NCBI GenBank assembly: GCA_934307695.1
Contig: CAKRCS010000002.1
Span: forward strand, 124,001-188,000
Direction: 5' to 3'
Length of the DNA stretch: 64,000 nucleotides
Source: an uncultured Agathobacter sp.
GTDB lineage: Bacteria > Bacillota > Clostridia > Lachnospirales > Lachnospiraceae
The translations under genes were made by a program, and so were the position numbers. Each line of letters begins with the position of its first letter. The first letter of the stretch is position 1. This document shows, in pieces, positions 1 through 10,128 of the stretch. The notes below the pieces were generated by a model. It made no database searches. It was given only the letters and a program-made list of their open reading frames with translations, and was not told where the DNA came from.

Positions 1-418
1 CGCCTCCGTAAAAGTCCTCGTTTGCCTGCGCAAAGCCTGCGGAGATCTCCACCAGCGGTGACATGGAAAGCAGATTGTTCAGTCCGGTTCCACAGCAGGC
101 AGCCACAGCAACGATCAAAAGGGCTGTCCGGACACCAGCCGCAGCGATGCCGCTTTTTGCGTCTGCACTGGCATCCTTCCGCCCAGTCTGTGGCTTTGTC
201 TTTGCAGCCTGCCGCCAGATTGCATCCGGCTTGTAGAACTGTGTATACACAACCGGCAGCGCCACAAGCGTTGCAACGATCTGCCGTATCATATAGGTGC
301 TGCTATCCGTCCCGATAAAAAGCTGCATTAGAAACATCACAAATAAAATGACCGCATAATACAGCAAGAGCGGATACAGGACATCCCATATCCGCATAGC
401 AAAATACTTTCTTTGCAT
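1..418 (-). CDS. CPBP-like intramembrane protease, N-terminal part (partial)
   Basis: This leftward gene runs off the left edge; only about 139 N-terminal residues are visible. The start is the ATG ending at 418, preceded by an AGAGG ribosome site that overlaps the stop codon of the upstream S1-domain gene 10 bases away, so the two are probably co-transcribed. The visible part has a hydrophobic segment at about residues 10-36 (LLLYYAVILFVMFLMQLFIG), a second at about 42-60, a polar linker, and a third near 96-112, followed by a stretch containing NNLLSMSPLVEISAGF. That layout and the last motif resemble the N-terminal region of CPBP-family intramembrane proteases common in Lachnospiraceae. 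The catalytic EExxxR and HxxxN motifs would lie outside the window, so the family call is an inference; integral membrane protein is certain. Confidence 0.6.
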   Translation of the reverse strand, partial: MQRKYFAMRIWDVLYPLLLYYAVILFVMFLMQLFIGTDSSTYMIRQIVATLVALPVVYTQFYKPDAIWRQAAKTKPQTGRKDASADAKSGIAAAGVRTALLIVAVAACCGTGLNNLLSMSPLVEISAGFAQANEDFYGG

Positions 419-428
419 ACTCTTACCT

Positions 429-1328
429 CTAAAGCTTTAAGCCTGCAAGCAGGGAGCCAAGGCTTGTTCCTGCCGTCTCATTTGAAATATACTCCTCCAC
501 CTCGCCGGCATCCTCGGTATCCACCATCTCTTCTTCAAGAGCCTTCATGCTGAGGCTGACCTTATTGTCATTGGTATTTAACACCTTAACCTTGACCTTC
601 TGACCTTCCTTTAACACCTCATGCGGAGATGCGATCCGCTTCTGGCAGATCTGTGAAATATGGACAAGTCCGCTGATTCCGTTGCCGAGGCTGATAAACG
701 CGCCGTATGGCATGATGCTCTCCACGGTTCCCTCTACGACAGATCCAGGAACCATCATGGAAATCTTATGGTTTCTTGCCTCCGTCTCCTTCTCGCGTGC
801 GACAGCCTTTCCGGAAAGCACCAGCTTATCCTTCTCCTTGTCGACCGTGGTGATCTTCGCCTCAATCTCCCTGCCTACCCACGCAGATGTATCCTCCACA
901 TAATCGGATGCGATCTGTGAAGCCGGGATAAATGCACGGATACCCTCAAGATATGTAACTACACCGCCCTTGACGCTCTCCTTGATGCGCACCTTTACGA
1001 CTGCCTCCTGCGCCATGAGTTCCTTTAGCTTGTCCCATGCGAGAACATCGTTTGCTTCCTTCCTAGAAAGCTCGATATTGCCTGCTCCATCATCAAGTGC
1101 AACGACCGTAGCCTCGATCACATCACCCGGAAAAATCTCTGCAAACACATCAAAGGTCGGATCATTGCTTAAATTCTCCACCTTGATGATTCCCTGCGTA
1201 TAATAATTCAGATCCAGCGCAACCTCATCCTCCGATACGGCAATGACCGTTCCGGAAATAATGTCACCCTCGCGGATCGTCCGGAAGGAACGCTCCAGCT
1301 CCTTCTCATAATCCTTCATGGTTTCCAT
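429..1328 (-). CDS. S1-domain RNA-binding protein (ribosomal protein S1-like)
   Basis: About 299 residues with three S1 (OB-fold) RNA-binding domains at roughly 20-90, 105-175 and 190-260. The third is the most canonical, with GSVVEGTVESIMPYGAFISL and GLVHISQI. It is expected to bind mRNA and help load it on the 30S ribosome. It is shorter than the six-domain proteobacterial S1 and resembles the three- to four-domain Firmicutes homologues (YpfD/RpsA type). The C-terminus is acidic. Three ATG codons lie within 18 bases; AAAGGAGG lies 3 bases before the first (1334) and 9 before the second (1328), so 1328 is preferred. It follows the threonine dehydratase gene by 15 bases and precedes the CPBP-like gene by 10, so these look like one leftward transcript. 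Confidence 0.85.
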   Translation of the reverse strand: METMKDYEKELERSFRTIREGDIISGTVIAVSEDEVALDLNYYTQGIIKVENLSNDPTFDVFAEIFPGDVIEATVVALDDGAGNIELSRKEANDVLAWDKLKELMAQEAVVKVRIKESVKGGVVTYLEGIRAFIPASQIASDYVEDTSAWVGREIEAKITTVDKEKDKLVLSGKAVAREKETEARNHKISMMVPGSVVEGTVESIMPYGAFISLGNGISGLVHISQICQKRIASPHEVLKEGQKVKVKVLNTNDNKVSLSMKALEEEMVDTEDAGEVEEYISNETAGTSLGSLLAGLKL

Positions 1329-1343
1329 ACACATAATCCTCCT

Positions 1344-2555
1344 TTAAATGGACGTGCGGACCAGTTTCGGCTTATATCCGGCTTCTTCCAGCGCCTTTAA
1401 TATCTGTTTCTTGTGATCGGTTCCGAAGCACTCCAGCGTGATGCGAAGCTCCACCGCCGCATTGCGGTTCGTGGAAACGAACTGGTTGTGCTCAAGCTTG
1501 ATGACATTTCCCTGCTGTGCCGCAAGATTGCCTGCAACCTTTGCAAGCTCGCCCGGCTTATCCGGAAGCAGAACCGAAACTGTAAAAATGCGGTCTCTGA
1601 AAATAAGTCCCTGCTGTACCACGGAGGACATCGCAATGACATCCATATTGCCGCCGCTTAAGATCGCGACAACACGCTTGTCCGTCACATCCAAATGCTT
1701 TAATGCCGCAACCGTCAAAAGACCGGAATTTTCGATGACCATCTTGTGATTCTCGACCATATCCAGAAATGCGCCGATCAGCTCGTCATCCTCAACCGTG
1801 ATGATATCGTCCAGATTCTTCTGGATATATGGGAAAATATTGCTTCCCGGAGTCTTAACCGCCGTACCGTCTGCGATGGTATTTACCGTAGGAAGTGTCG
1901 TTACCTTTCCCGCTGCAAACGATGCCTGCATACAGTTCGCTCCTGCCGGCTCCACACCGATCACCTTGATTTTTGGATTCAACAGCTTTGCAAGCGTAGA
2001 AACGCCGGTTGCAAGTCCGCCGCCGCCGATCGGGACCAAGATATACTCAACGAGCGGAAGCTCCTTGAAAATTTCCATTGCGATCGTGCCCTGTCCGGTT
2101 GCGACTGCAAGATCGTCGAACGGATGAATGAAGGTGTAGCCCTCCTTCGCCGCGAGATCAAGTGCATACTCACATGCCTCATCATAGACATCTCCGTACA
2201 GGATGACCTCTGCGCCGTATCCCTTTGTGCGGTTGACCTTGATCAGCGGAGTCGTTGTCGGCATGACGATGACCGCCTTACAGCCATAGCATTTTGCCGC
2301 ATAAGCAACACCCTGCGCATGGTTGCCCGCAGATGCGGTGATAAGTCCGCGGCTGCGCTCCTCATCTGTTAATGTGCTGATCTTGTAATATGCTCCACGC
2401 ACCTTGTAAGCGCCTGTAAACTGCATATTTTCCGGCTTAAGGTATACCTTGTTGCCCGTCTGTTCACTCAGGTAATCACTGTATACCAGCTTGGTCTCCA
2501 GTGTTACCTCTTTCACCTTTTCGCTTGCTTCTTCAAAGCAATCCAGTGTCAACAT
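1344..2555 (-). CDS. ilvA: Threonine ammonia-lyase (threonine dehydratase) with C-terminal ACT domain
   Basis: PLP enzyme that deaminates threonine to 2-oxobutyrate and ammonia. The PLP-lysine motif TGAYKVRGAYYK is near residue 50, the glycine-rich phosphate-binding loop GGGGLATG is near 175, and SGGNMD lies near 305. An ACT domain occupies about 325-403. The length of about 403 residues matches the short biodegradative/ACT type (TdcB or short IlvA) rather than the long two-ACT IlvA; which physiological role applies cannot be read from the sequence. The ATG at 2555 is preferred because AGAGGG lies 7 bases upstream. An in-frame ATG at 2576 directly abuts the ftsY stop and has no visible ribosome site. 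The gene follows ftsY on the same strand. Confidence 0.9.
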   Translation of the reverse strand: MLTLDCFEEASEKVKEVTLETKLVYSDYLSEQTGNKVYLKPENMQFTGAYKVRGAYYKISTLTDEERSRGLITASAGNHAQGVAYAAKCYGCKAVIVMPTTTPLIKVNRTKGYGAEVILYGDVYDEACEYALDLAAKEGYTFIHPFDDLAVATGQGTIAMEIFKELPLVEYILVPIGGGGLATGVSTLAKLLNPKIKVIGVEPAGANCMQASFAAGKVTTLPTVNTIADGTAVKTPGSNIFPYIQKNLDDIITVEDDELIGAFLDMVENHKMVIENSGLLTVAALKHLDVTDKRVVAILSGGNMDVIAMSSVVQQGLIFRDRIFTVSVLLPDKPGELAKVAGNLAAQQGNVIKLEHNQFVSTNRNAAVELRITLECFGTDHKKQILKALEEAGYKPKLVRTSI

Positions 2556-2576
2556 ATCTTTTCCCTCTCTGTCCAT

Positions 2577-3539
2577 TTATTTGTTATCAAACAATGCTTC
2601 CACGAATGCATCCGGATCAAACTTCTGCAGATCGTCGATCGTCTCGCCCACACCGATGTACTTGACCGGAACGGAAAGCTCCGACTGGATTGCAACTGCG
2701 ATGCCGCCCTTTGCCGTGCCGTCCATCTTGGTAAGGACGATGCCCGTGATCTCTGCAACCTCGGAAAATTCCTTTGCCTGTACAAGCGCGTTCTGTCCGG
2801 TTGTCGCATCCAGCACAACCAGCGTCTCGCGATAGGCATCCGGGTACTCTTTTTCAAGAATACGGTTGATCTTTCCAAGCTCATTCATCAGATTTTTCTT
2901 ATTGTGTAACCGTCCTGCGGTATCTACCAGCAGCACATCCGCGTTTCTAGCCTTTGCAGCCGCCGTCGCATCGTATACGACAGAGCCAGGATCTGCGCCC
3001 TCTGTGCCGCCGATCATATCCACACCGGAGCGGTTCGCCCACTCCTTAAGCTGGTCTCCCGCCGCTGCACGGAACGTATCTGCTCCTGCAACGATGACCT
3101 TTTTGCCCTGATTCTTTAACTTGCCCGCAAGCTTGCCGACCGTGGTGGTCTTTCCGACACCGTTTACACCGATGACAAGGACAACTGACTTCTCGTTCTC
3201 AAAACGGTACGCCGTCTCCTCCACCGCCATCTGCTCCTTGATGCTGTCGATCAGAAGCTGCTTGCACTCCTGCGGCTGCTTGATGTGCTGTTCCTTCACC
3301 TTCCCGCGAAGGGAATCAAGGATATTCTCTGTTGCACGCACACCGAGATCACCCATGATAAGGATCTCCTCAAGCTCCTCGTAAAACTCGTCATCGATAT
3401 GGGAAAATCCGCTGAATACAGAATCGATCCCCGATACGATATTGTCCCTCGTCTTTGTAAGACCTTCTACCAGCCGCTTAAAAAAGCCTTTTTTCTTCTC
3501 CGGTTCTTCCTGCTGCCGGGTTTCAAATTGTTCTTCCAT
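2577..3539 (-). CDS. ftsY: Signal recognition particle receptor FtsY
   Basis: SRP receptor GTPase, 320 residues, which docks Ffh-ribosome complexes at the membrane. A short charged N-terminal A domain is followed by the NG domain: P-loop [18 protein letters not shown] near 124, [11 protein letters not shown] near 155, DTAGR near 207 and [10 protein letters not shown] near 270. The N-terminus lacks the long acidic extension of the Escherichia coli protein, as is usual in Firmicutes. It is 27 bases downstream of smc in the conserved order rnc-smc-ftsY. Confidence 0.97.
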   Translation of the reverse strand: MEEQFETRQQEEPEKKKGFFKRLVEGLTKTRDNIVSGIDSVFSGFSHIDDEFYEELEEILIMGDLGVRATENILDSLRGKVKEQHIKQPQECKQLLIDSIKEQMAVEETAYRFENEKSVVLVIGVNGVGKTTTVGKLAGKLKNQGKKVIVAGADTFRAAAGDQLKEWANRSGVDMIGGTEGADPGSVVYDATAAAKARNADVLLVDTAGRLHNKKNLMNELGKINRILEKEYPDAYRETLVVLDATTGQNALVQAKEFSEVAEITGIVLTKMDGTAKGGIAVAIQSELSVPVKYIGVGETIDDLQKFDPDAFVEALFDNK

Positions 3540-3566
3540 ATATGCCTCCAGATTGTGTCACTTCGG

Positions 3567-6500
3567 TCAGTTGTCCAGCTGCTGGTCGATCAGGTTGACC
3601 GATACAAGCGTTGAAACGCCCTTTTCCTGCATGGTAATACCATACAGGCGGTCAGCAGCCGTCATCGTTCCTCTACGGTGCGTGATCACGATAAACTGTG
3701 TATTCTTGGTCAGCTTGTTCAGATAGCCCGCGAAACGTCCGACGTTGGAATCGTCAAGTGCCGCCTCGATCTCGTCCAGCAGACAAAACGGCGACGGCTT
3801 CAGTGCCTGAATTGCAAACAGCAGCGCGATCGCGGTAAGTGCCTTCTCTCCACCGGACAGCTGCATCATGTTCTGCAGCTTCTTTCCAGGTGGCTGTGCG
3901 ATGATACGGATTCCGCATTCAAGGATATCCTCATCCTCCACCAGCTCAAGTGTGCCGTGTCCACCTCCAAACAACTGCTTAAAGGACTTGTCAAATTCAC
4001 GCTGGATCTCTGCGAACTTCTCGGTAAACTGCCTGCGCATTCCCTCATCAAGCTCCGCGATCAGCTGCATCAATGTCTCTTCCGCCTCGATCAGGTCGTC
4101 GTGCTGTGTCTTCATCTGACTGTACCGCTCGGAGATCTCCTTGTACTCCTCGATCGCATTGACATTGACATCACCAAGTCTTCGGATCTCGTCCTTGACC
4201 TCCGTGATCATCTTCTTTACGGAAGAAAGATCCTCGTACTTGTCGTTGCGCAGCTCCTCCGCCGCGTGTGGGGTCAGTTCATATTCTTCCCACATGTAGT
4301 TGGTCTGATACTCGTCCGCCTCTTTTAACTTCTCACGCTGGGCGTTCAATCGGAAGATTTCTTTGTCGAGACTGTTCTTGCGCTCGCTGATCTCCTCCTG
4401 CTTCTGGAAAAATCCGCGATACTCCGCAGACATCGCATCCTTCTTTTCCTGATTTTCTTTTAATTCCTTTTCCAGATTTACCGCAGAATCATCACATGCA
4501 AGGATCGTTTTCTGGATCTCCTCGATGTCATGCTGCTTTTTCTGCACATCCTCTTTTGCCGCAGCCGCGTTCTCCACCAGACTCTCCCGCTCAAGGTCGT
4601 ACTTCTCGATCTCGCGTTCGATACGCTCTAAGTTTTCACGGATAAAGCCTGCATTCTGTCCCACGTTCGCCTGCTCTAACAGAATTGCAGAAACCTTTGC
4701 GGATGCAGCCTCCTCCAGCTTGGACTGTTCCTCTAATATCTTCTGGAACTCGGCACTTTCCTTTGCGATCTCTTCCTCGCGCTGCTTGGAATATGCGATC
4801 TCATCCGCGATCTTCTGCTTGTTCAGCTCGATCTCGGAAAGCTGCTGCTCGATCTGCGCACTCTCATTCTTTAAGCCCGCAAATACGTTCTCGCTCTCCG
4901 CCTGCTGCTGCTTTGCACGCTCCGCATTCAGACGCGCGGTATTCTGTAAAATGTATTGTTCCTGTATCGCCTGCTTTAATTCTTCAAGCTCGTCCTCGCC
5001 GAGTGCCTGCGCCGTCAGGATGTCCTCCTTGCGGTTCTTAAGCTCCTCGATCGTCTTTTCCTGTCTGGCGATCTGTGCTTCCAGCTCCTCAATCTCACGC
5101 TTTCTCGCGAGAAGGTTGGAGGTATTCTTGAACGCACCACCTGTCATGGAACCGCCCGGACTTAAATACTCGCCCTCAAGCGTTACGATATGTAAGCTGT
5201 AATGGTTCTTCTTTGCCAGTGCGATTGCATGGTCGATGGTATCCGCAACCAGCACACGGCCGAGCAGATATGCTGCAACCTCGTCATATTTCTGATCACA
5301 CTTTACCAGCTTGTTGGCAAGCCCGATGATGCCCGGCTCCTTAAGTGCCTCCTCATTCTTCGGGTTGCTTCTTGCACTGACGCTCGTAAGCGGAAGGAAC
5401 GTTGCACGTCCAAACCGATTCTGCTTTAAAAATGCGATCATTTTCTTCGCAGTCTCTTCATCCTCCGTCACGATATTCTGGATATTGCCGCCGAGAGCGG
5501 TCTCGATGGCAATTTCATACTTCTTGTCCACCTGGATCAGATCGGATACAACACCAAGCAAGCCCTTGTTGGCTGCCTTCTGCTCCATGACCTTGCGGAT
5601 GCTGCTGCCGTAGCCGTCATAGCGCTCCGCAATATTCTTTAAGGATTCCAGCCTTGACTCCTGCTTGTGGAAAAGAGCCATTGCTTCTTCGATCTTGCGG
5701 TCGTTCTCCTCGTTCTTGCGCTTCCACTCATGGGCGGATAGATTGAGCGCCGCTTCCTTTTTCTTCTGCTCCTCCAGCACAGAGCTGACCTGTTCAAGTT
5801 CCTTCTGGTACTGCCCGTATACAGACTCTAAATCTGCCTCCTGCGTCTTTCGGTCAAGCAGCCGCTTGGTAAGCTCTGCCTTGCGGATATTGATCTGTTC
5901 CAGCATCGTATCGAAACGCTGCTGACGCGCTTTGATGGATGCCTTATTATTTAAGAGTGTGATGATCTCATTCTGTCCGTTTTCGATCCCGGCATTGCAT
6001 CTGGAGATCTCCGCCTGAATGGCAGCAAGTGCCTCCTGTGCCTCTGTCTTCTTCGTCTCGATCGCGGCAATCTGCTCATCGAGTGCCTTTTTCTTCCCGT
6101 CGTACTCGCTTCTGGAAGCAAAGCGCTCCTGCTTTTCTGCCTCAATCGCATCCAGACGGCTCTGCATGTGCTCGTCCGTCATCTCTGCGGTATGGATCTG
6201 CTCCTTTAAAACGTGGATCTGGCTTTCGAGCTTCTCCTTCATCAGGGAGGAATTGCTCAGGTTCTCACGCAGGGAGTTGACCTTCTCATCCATCTCCGCG
6301 ATTCCCTGCTCCAGGCGCTCATACTCACTCTTGATCTTGTCGTAAGAGGTATTCGCCGCTTTCAGTTCCTCGTCTGCGATGTGGTACTTGTCCTCCACAT
6401 CCTTCTGCTGCTTCTCAATGCGCGCAGTCTCCAGCAGGAACATATTGACATCGTATTCCTTCAGTTCTTCCTTCTTCTTAAGGTAGATCTTCGCCTTTTC

Positions 6501-7127
6501 GGACTGGCGCTCCAGTGGTCCGACCTGCCGCTCCAGCTCCGCCAGAATATCATTGACACGGACGAGATTGTCCCGCTCACTCTCCAGCTTCTTCTGTGCG
6601 GTTGCCTTGCGCTTTTTGTACTTTACGATACCGGCAGCCTCGTCAAACAGCTCACGGCGTTCCTCCGGCTTACCGCTTAAGATCCGGTCGATCTGTCCCT
6701 GTCCGATGATTGAATATCCCTCTTTGCCGATACCCGTATCGTAAAACAGCTCGGTCACTTCCTTCAGACGGCACGGTGTCCCATTGATCAGGTATTCGCT
6801 CTCGCCGGAGCGGTACACCCGCCTTGCGATCGTCACTTCCTCGTAGTCTACGGCAAGCTGATGATCGGAGTTGTCGAGCGTGATCGCAACATACGCATAG
6901 CTGAGCGGCTTGCGGTTCTCCGTTCCTGCGAAAATAACATCCTGCATGGACGCACCTCGAAGCTGCTTCGCGCTCTGTTCTCCGAGCACCCAGCGCACCG
7001 CATCCGCGACGTTACTCTTACCGCTTCCGTTTGGTCCGACAATACCGGTGATTCCGTTGTGAAATTCAAACACGATTTTGTTGGCAAAGGACTTAAATCC
7101 ATGTACCTCTAAGCTTTTTAAATACAT
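3567..7127 (-). CDS. smc: Chromosome segregation ATPase SMC
   Basis: Full-length SMC of 1186 residues. The N-terminal head carries [20 protein letters not shown] (Walker A), followed by a long coiled coil from about 170 to 500, a hinge at about 510-680 ([12 protein letters not shown] ... GGSMTGGAF), the returning coiled coil, and the C-terminal head with [15 protein letters not shown] (ABC signature) and [14 protein letters not shown] (Walker B, D-loop). It acts with ScpA and ScpB, which are not in the window, to compact and separate chromosomes. The ribosome site AGGAG overlaps the end of rnc and the gap is 3 bases, so translation is probably coupled to rnc. Confidence 0.98.
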   Translation of the reverse strand: MYLKSLEVHGFKSFANKIVFEFHNGITGIVGPNGSGKSNVADAVRWVLGEQSAKQLRGASMQDVIFAGTENRKPLSYAYVAITLDNSDHQLAVDYEEVTIARRVYRSGESEYLINGTPCRLKEVTELFYDTGIGKEGYSIIGQGQIDRILSGKPEERRELFDEAAGIVKYKKRKATAQKKLESERDNLVRVNDILAELERQVGPLERQSEKAKIYLKKKEELKEYDVNMFLLETARIEKQQKDVEDKYHIADEELKAANTSYDKIKSEYERLEQGIAEMDEKVNSLRENLSNSSLMKEKLESQIHVLKEQIHTAEMTDEHMQSRLDAIEAEKQERFASRSEYDGKKKALDEQIAAIETKKTEAQEALAAIQAEISRCNAGIENGQNEIITLLNNKASIKARQQRFDTMLEQINIRKAELTKRLLDRKTQEADLESVYGQYQKELEQVSSVLEEQKKKEAALNLSAHEWKRKNEENDRKIEEAMALFHKQESRLESLKNIAERYDGYGSSIRKVMEQKAANKGLLGVVSDLIQVDKKYEIAIETALGGNIQNIVTEDEETAKKMIAFLKQNRFGRATFLPLTSVSARSNPKNEEALKEPGIIGLANKLVKCDQKYDEVAAYLLGRVLVADTIDHAIALAKKNHYSLHIVTLEGEYLSPGGSMTGGAFKNTSNLLARKREIEELEAQIARQEKTIEELKNRKEDILTAQALGEDELEELKQAIQEQYILQNTARLNAERAKQQQAESENVFAGLKNESAQIEQQLSEIELNKQKIADEIAYSKQREEEIAKESAEFQKILEEQSKLEEAASAKVSAILLEQANVGQNAGFIRENLERIEREIEKYDLERESLVENAAAAKEDVQKKQHDIEEIQKTILACDDSAVNLEKELKENQEKKDAMSAEYRGFFQKQEEISERKNSLDKEIFRLNAQREKLKEADEYQTNYMWEEYELTPHAAEELRNDKYEDLSSVKKMITEVKDEIRRLGDVNVNAIEEYKEISERYSQMKTQHDDLIEAEETLMQLIAELDEGMRRQFTEKFAEIQREFDKSFKQLFGGGHGTLELVEDEDILECGIRIIAQPPGKKLQNMMQLSGGEKALTAIALLFAIQALKPSPFCLLDEIEAALDDSNVGRFAGYLNKLTKNTQFIVITHRRGTMTAADRLYGITMQEKGVSTLVSVNLIDQQLDN

Positions 7128-7130
7128 ACC

Positions 7131-7814
7131 TTACTCCTGTTCACGCAGTTTGATCAGCGCGTGATATGCTGCCTCCTGCTCGGCAGCCTTCTTCGTGTGG
7201 CCGCTTCCCTCGCTGATCTTCTGTTCCCCGATCCACACTTCCACGGAAAAGCTCTTATCGTGGTCGGGTCCGCTCTCTCCCACAAGCCTGTAATCCAACT
7301 GCTCATGCTCCCCCTGCACAACCTCCTGCAGGATAGTCTTGCTATCATAAAAGAGCTGCTTGTGCTCAATATCTGTCAGGATAAACTTCAACACAAACTC
7401 TTTTGCATTAGCAAAACCACCGTCCAAATATATGGCACCGATCACTGCCTCAAGTGCATCGGAAAGAATGGACTTGCGTTTTCTTCCGCCTGTCTGGTTC
7501 TCGCCTCTGCCAAGGTAGAGATAATCCCCCAGATCCAGCTCCTTTGTGCAAAGCGCAAGTGTCGGCTCACACACGATGCTCGCGCGCAGCTTGGTAAGCT
7601 GTCCCTCCGGCACATCCGGGTAGTTGTGGTACAAAAAATCACTGGAAATGATCTCTAAGACCGCATCCCCCAAAAACTCCAGACGCTCGTTGTCCGACAG
7701 CTTCTTCATGTGCCGCTCATTGGCATAAGAGCTGTGTGTAAGTGCCTGACGCAGCAGCCCCTGATTCTTAAAATGATACCCAATCTTATCTTCAAAATCG
7801 GTCAGACTTGACAT
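7131..7814 (-). CDS. rnc: Ribonuclease III
   Basis: Endonuclease of about 227 residues for double-stranded RNA, acting in rRNA processing and RNA decay. The catalytic domain shows the signature NERLEFLGDAVLEI near residue 40 and the second metal-ligand region DALEAVIGAIYLDGG near 115. A double-stranded RNA-binding domain fills about 155-225, ending SGHTKKAAEQEAAYHALI. The start at 7814 is chosen because AAGGAAG precedes it at normal distance; an in-frame start 33 bases upstream has no comparable site and would add a charged leader unlike the family. It lies between acpP and smc, a widely conserved Firmicutes order. Confidence 0.96.
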   Translation of the reverse strand: MSSLTDFEDKIGYHFKNQGLLRQALTHSSYANERHMKKLSDNERLEFLGDAVLEIISSDFLYHNYPDVPEGQLTKLRASIVCEPTLALCTKELDLGDYLYLGRGENQTGGRKRKSILSDALEAVIGAIYLDGGFANAKEFVLKFILTDIEHKQLFYDSKTILQEVVQGEHEQLDYRLVGESGPDHDKSFSVEVWIGEQKISEGSGHTKKAAEQEAAYHALIKLREQE

Positions 7815-7874
7815 ATCTTCTTCCTTTCTATCGATCGAACGCTCCACAGATACCTGTCTCCTATGAAGCGAAAT

Positions 7875-7899
7875 AAGCCCTTGTGTCTGGCAAGGGCTT
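7875..7899 (-). terminator. Hairpin between acpP and rnc
   Basis: AAGCCCTTG (7875-7883) and CAAGGGCTT (7891-7899) form a perfect 9-bp stem with a 7-base loop. On the leftward RNA it is followed by only a weak U-rich run (AUUUCG), so it is better read as a partial terminator, or as an RNase processing site in the acpP-rnc intergenic RNA, than as a full stop for the operon. Confidence 0.55.
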
Positions 7900-7948
7900 T
7901 ATTACCGGTAAAACTATTCAGTTGCGGGGTCTTAAAGCCCTGTGCAAA

Positions 7949-8179
7949 TTAGTTGAGAGCAGCCTTGATCTGCTCAACCGCATCACCTACGGTAACGATC
8001 TGCTCTGCTGCAGAATCCGGGATTTCAATATCAAGCTCTTGCTCAAGTCCCATGATGATCTGCAATACATCCAGAGAATCTGCGCCAAGATCATCGATAA
8101 AGGTAGAGTCCATAGTGATCTCGTTCTCATCCACGTTTAATACTTCTGCAATAATTTTCTTAATGATATCAAATTCCAT
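7949..8179 (-). CDS. acpP: Acyl carrier protein
   Basis: Acidic 76-residue protein with the phosphopantetheine attachment motif [12 protein letters not shown]; Ser-35 is the expected modified serine. It carries acyl chains for fatty acid synthesis, and its immediate upstream neighbour plsX (gap 14 bases) uses acyl-ACP to make acyl phosphate. The size and the predicted four-helix pattern are standard. Confidence 0.97.
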   Translation of the reverse strand: MEFDIIKKIIAEVLNVDENEITMDSTFIDDLGADSLDVLQIIMGLEQELDIEIPDSAAEQIVTVGDAVEQIKAALN

Positions 8180-8193
8180 AATTCGATTCCTTT

Positions 8194-9213
8194 CTACTCC
8201 TCTTCCTGTGAGTCCTTAATATTTTCTTTGATCTTACCATTGATATCTTCCTGATTGAAGGTCACGCATTGGAAAATGGAATTGGTGATTTCCTTCGCCT
8301 TTGCGCTTCCGTGAGTCTTAACAACAAGACCGTTAAGACCTAACAGCGGTGCTCCGCCATACTCTGAGGCATCAAAGCTCTTGATGGTCTTTTTCAGTGC
8401 AGGCAGTGCAAGCGCCGCACCGATCTTGCTCTTTAGGGTGCTCATCAGTCCCTGCTTGATCACCCCGATCAGCGTGGAGCTTAAGCCCTCATACAGCTTG
8501 AGGATCACATTGCCGACAAACGCTTCACATACGATGACATCCGCTCCTCCTCTTGGAATATCCCTTGCCTCGATGCAGCCGACAAAATTAATGTCTGTGC
8601 ATTCCTTTAACAGTGGGAGCGTTGCCTTTACCAGAGCGTTGCCCTTTTCCTCCTCCGCACCGATGTTGACGATTGCGACACGCGGATTCTTTATCCCAAC
8701 AACATCCTTCATATAGATGGCGCCCATCTTGGCAAACTGCACAAGATGCTCCGCTCTCGCGTCCACATTTGCTCCGCAGTCGATCAGAAGGGAAACTCCT
8801 GTCTCCGTCGGAATCAGCGGTGCAAGCGGTGCTCTCTGGATTCCCCGGATCTTGCCGACGATCGTCTGTCCTCCGACAAGCACGGCTCCCGTGCTTCCCG
8901 CAGATACAAAGGCATCTGCCTCGCCGCTCTTTACCAGATTAAGTCCTACCACGATGGAGGACTGCTTCTTCCTCCGGATTGCAAGAACCGGAGGCTCCGC
9001 CATCTCGATCACCTCCGGCGCATCAACAAGCTCGATCTGCTCCTTCGGGTATTCATATTTTGAAAGTTCCTCGCGGACAACCTCTTCCTGTCCGGTCAGT
9101 ATCACTTTGATGTCCGTTCGGGTACGGATGGCATCAACCGCAGCCTGTACCGGCGCCTGTGGTGCATTATCGCCACCCATGGCATCCAGAACCACTCTCG
9201 TCATCTCTGACAT
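8194..9213 (-). CDS. plsX: Phosphate acyltransferase PlsX
   Basis: Peripheral membrane enzyme of 339 residues that converts acyl-ACP to acyl phosphate for the PlsY/PlsC route to phosphatidic acid. The N-terminus has the family hallmark [13 protein letters not shown], with SAGSTGAVL and CGANVDAR further on. The start at 9213 follows AGGAGG by 7 bases. It is the first gene after its own promoter (9259-9287), downstream of the rpmF terminator, so plsX-acpP forms a lipid synthesis transcript. No FapR-type operator was recognised by eye. Confidence 0.97.
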   Translation of the reverse strand: MSEMTRVVLDAMGGDNAPQAPVQAAVDAIRTRTDIKVILTGQEEVVREELSKYEYPKEQIELVDAPEVIEMAEPPVLAIRRKKQSSIVVGLNLVKSGEADAFVSAGSTGAVLVGGQTIVGKIRGIQRAPLAPLIPTETGVSLLIDCGANVDARAEHLVQFAKMGAIYMKDVVGIKNPRVAIVNIGAEEEKGNALVKATLPLLKECTDINFVGCIEARDIPRGGADVIVCEAFVGNVILKLYEGLSSTLIGVIKQGLMSTLKSKIGAALALPALKKTIKSFDASEYGGAPLLGLNGLVVKTHGSAKAKEITNSIFQCVTFNQEDINGKIKENIKDSQEEE

Positions 9214-9258
9214 GTCCTCTCCTCCTGTGCGAAAAGCAATGTCTTTTCTTCTTTAAAG

Positions 9259-9287
9259 AATATACGATAATCCCTGTGTTATGTCAA
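9259..9287 (-). promoter_or_regulatory. Sigma-A promoter of plsX-acpP
   Basis: On the minus strand TTGACA (9282-9287) and TATATT (9259-9264) are separated by exactly 17 bases. The -35 box sits right after the T-run of the rpmF terminator, and the expected start point is about 40 bases before the plsX ATG. Confidence 0.8.
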
Positions 9288-9321
9288 CAAAAAAGAGCTT
9301 GAGCGATTTACGCCCAAGCTC
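9288..9321 (-). terminator. Rho-independent terminator of rpmF
   Basis: In the leftward RNA, GAGCUUG and CAAGCUC (9315-9321 and 9295-9301 on the plus strand) form a 7-bp stem with a 13-base loop, followed by six U residues. It closes the YceD-rpmF transcript and is placed directly in front of the plsX promoter. Confidence 0.75.
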
Positions 9322-9335
9322 TCGCTTTTCCGTGA

Positions 9336-9515
9336 TTAGTCCTGTGGAATGATTTCTTTTTTGTTGTAAGATCCACAGTTCTTGCAAACGCGATGTGGCA
9401 TCATAAGTTCTCCACATTTGCTGCACTTAACTAAAGTCGGAGCAGACATTTTCCAGTTTGCTCTTCTCTTATCTCTTCTACCCTTAGAAGATTTATTCTT
9501 TGGACAAATTGACAT
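9336..9515 (-). CDS. rpmF: 50S ribosomal protein L32
   Basis: Basic 59-residue protein beginning MSICPKNKSSKGRRDKRR, with a zinc-binding CSKC...CKNC arrangement at about 31-47. The reading frame stays open further upstream, but ATG at 9515 gives the standard L32 length. Its ribosome site AAGGAGG lies in the last codons of the upstream YceD-like gene (AAG GAG GTG TAA), so the two are translationally coupled. The pairing of a YceD/DUF177 gene with rpmF is conserved widely in bacteria. Confidence 0.97.
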   Translation of the reverse strand: MSICPKNKSSKGRRDKRRANWKMSAPTLVKCSKCGELMMPHRVCKNCGSYNKKEIIPQD

Positions 9516-9519
9516 TTGT

Positions 9520-10044
9520 TTACACCTCCTTAAACTGTTTAAAAATATCTTGGAAAGCTGCCATTCTTGGATCAAGTTCTGTTCTCTGGCAATCGCAGGC
9601 TCCACTATTTAAGTTCATCCCGCAAACCTTGCAAATTCCTTTGCAATCGTCCTTGCACAGAACTTTCATTGGCCAGTTTACCAAAATTTCGGCGTAGACA
9701 AATCGGTCTACATCCAGTTCAAACCCAATCAGGTAGTCCGTTTCTTCCATTTCTTCATCAACAATGGCTCCGTCCTTCATCGTAAGAACCTTGTCAATGT
9801 CAAAATGTAAATCTGTTGGTACATCTTCCAAGCATCTTCCGCATGGGATCACAACCTGCATGTCCACCGTCCCGGAGATCAAAAGCTCCTTGTTCTCGCG
9901 GTTGGCAATATGCAGCGCAATCGGCTTGCTGCTTAGAATTGGGAAATTACCTAATTTCGACGAAAAAGTCTTCATCTCGATGGAAACCTCTTCCGTCCTC
10001 TCTTTATTTACAGATTCGATAATGTCTGAAATATTGATAATCAC
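9520..10044 (-). CDS. YceD/DUF177-family protein
   Basis: About 174 residues. The C-terminal half has a CxxC...CxC arrangement (LCKDDCKGICKVCGMNL followed by CDCQ), and the middle has IPCGRCLEDV, both typical of DUF177 (YceD), which is encoded beside rpmF in most bacteria and is implicated in ribosome or 23S rRNA accumulation in some species. The start is taken as GTG at 10044, preceded by GGGAG at 6 bases. A TTG start at 10071 is excluded because it lies inside the -10 box of the promoter (10071-10076). Confidence 0.85.
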   Translation of the reverse strand: MIINISDIIESVNKERTEEVSIEMKTFSSKLGNFPILSSKPIALHIANRENKELLISGTVDMQVVIPCGRCLEDVPTDLHFDIDKVLTMKDGAIVDEEMEETDYLIGFELDVDRFVYAEILVNWPMKVLCKDDCKGICKVCGMNLNSGACDCQRTELDPRMAAFQDIFKQFKEV

Positions 10045-10070
10045 AGTATTCTCCCATTCACACCTAAACA

Positions 10071-10099
10071 ATTATACATATGCATAATTCGTTTGTCAA
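10071..10099 (-). promoter_or_regulatory. Consensus sigma-A promoter of the YceD-rpmF operon
   Basis: TTGACA (10094-10099) and TATAAT (10071-10076) on the minus strand have a 17-base spacer: a perfect match to the consensus. It predicts a leader of about 20 bases before the GTG start. Confidence 0.88.
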
Positions 10100-10128
10100 C
10101 AAATAATTTTACTTTTTTGTAATGCTTT

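Noticed and set aside
1..320. Rightward open frame at 22-318
   Set aside because: It is antisense to a leftward frame with clear membrane segments and a ribosome site; no start context and arginine/proline-rich shadow composition.
7815..7948. Riboswitch or small RNA between acpP and rnc
   Set aside because: Only a single hairpin is present; no conserved aptamer pattern is seen.
9605..10071. Longer N-terminal forms of rpmF and the YceD-like gene
   Set aside because: The extra rpmF frame lies inside the upstream gene, and the TTG start of the YceD-like frame falls inside the -10 box of its promoter.
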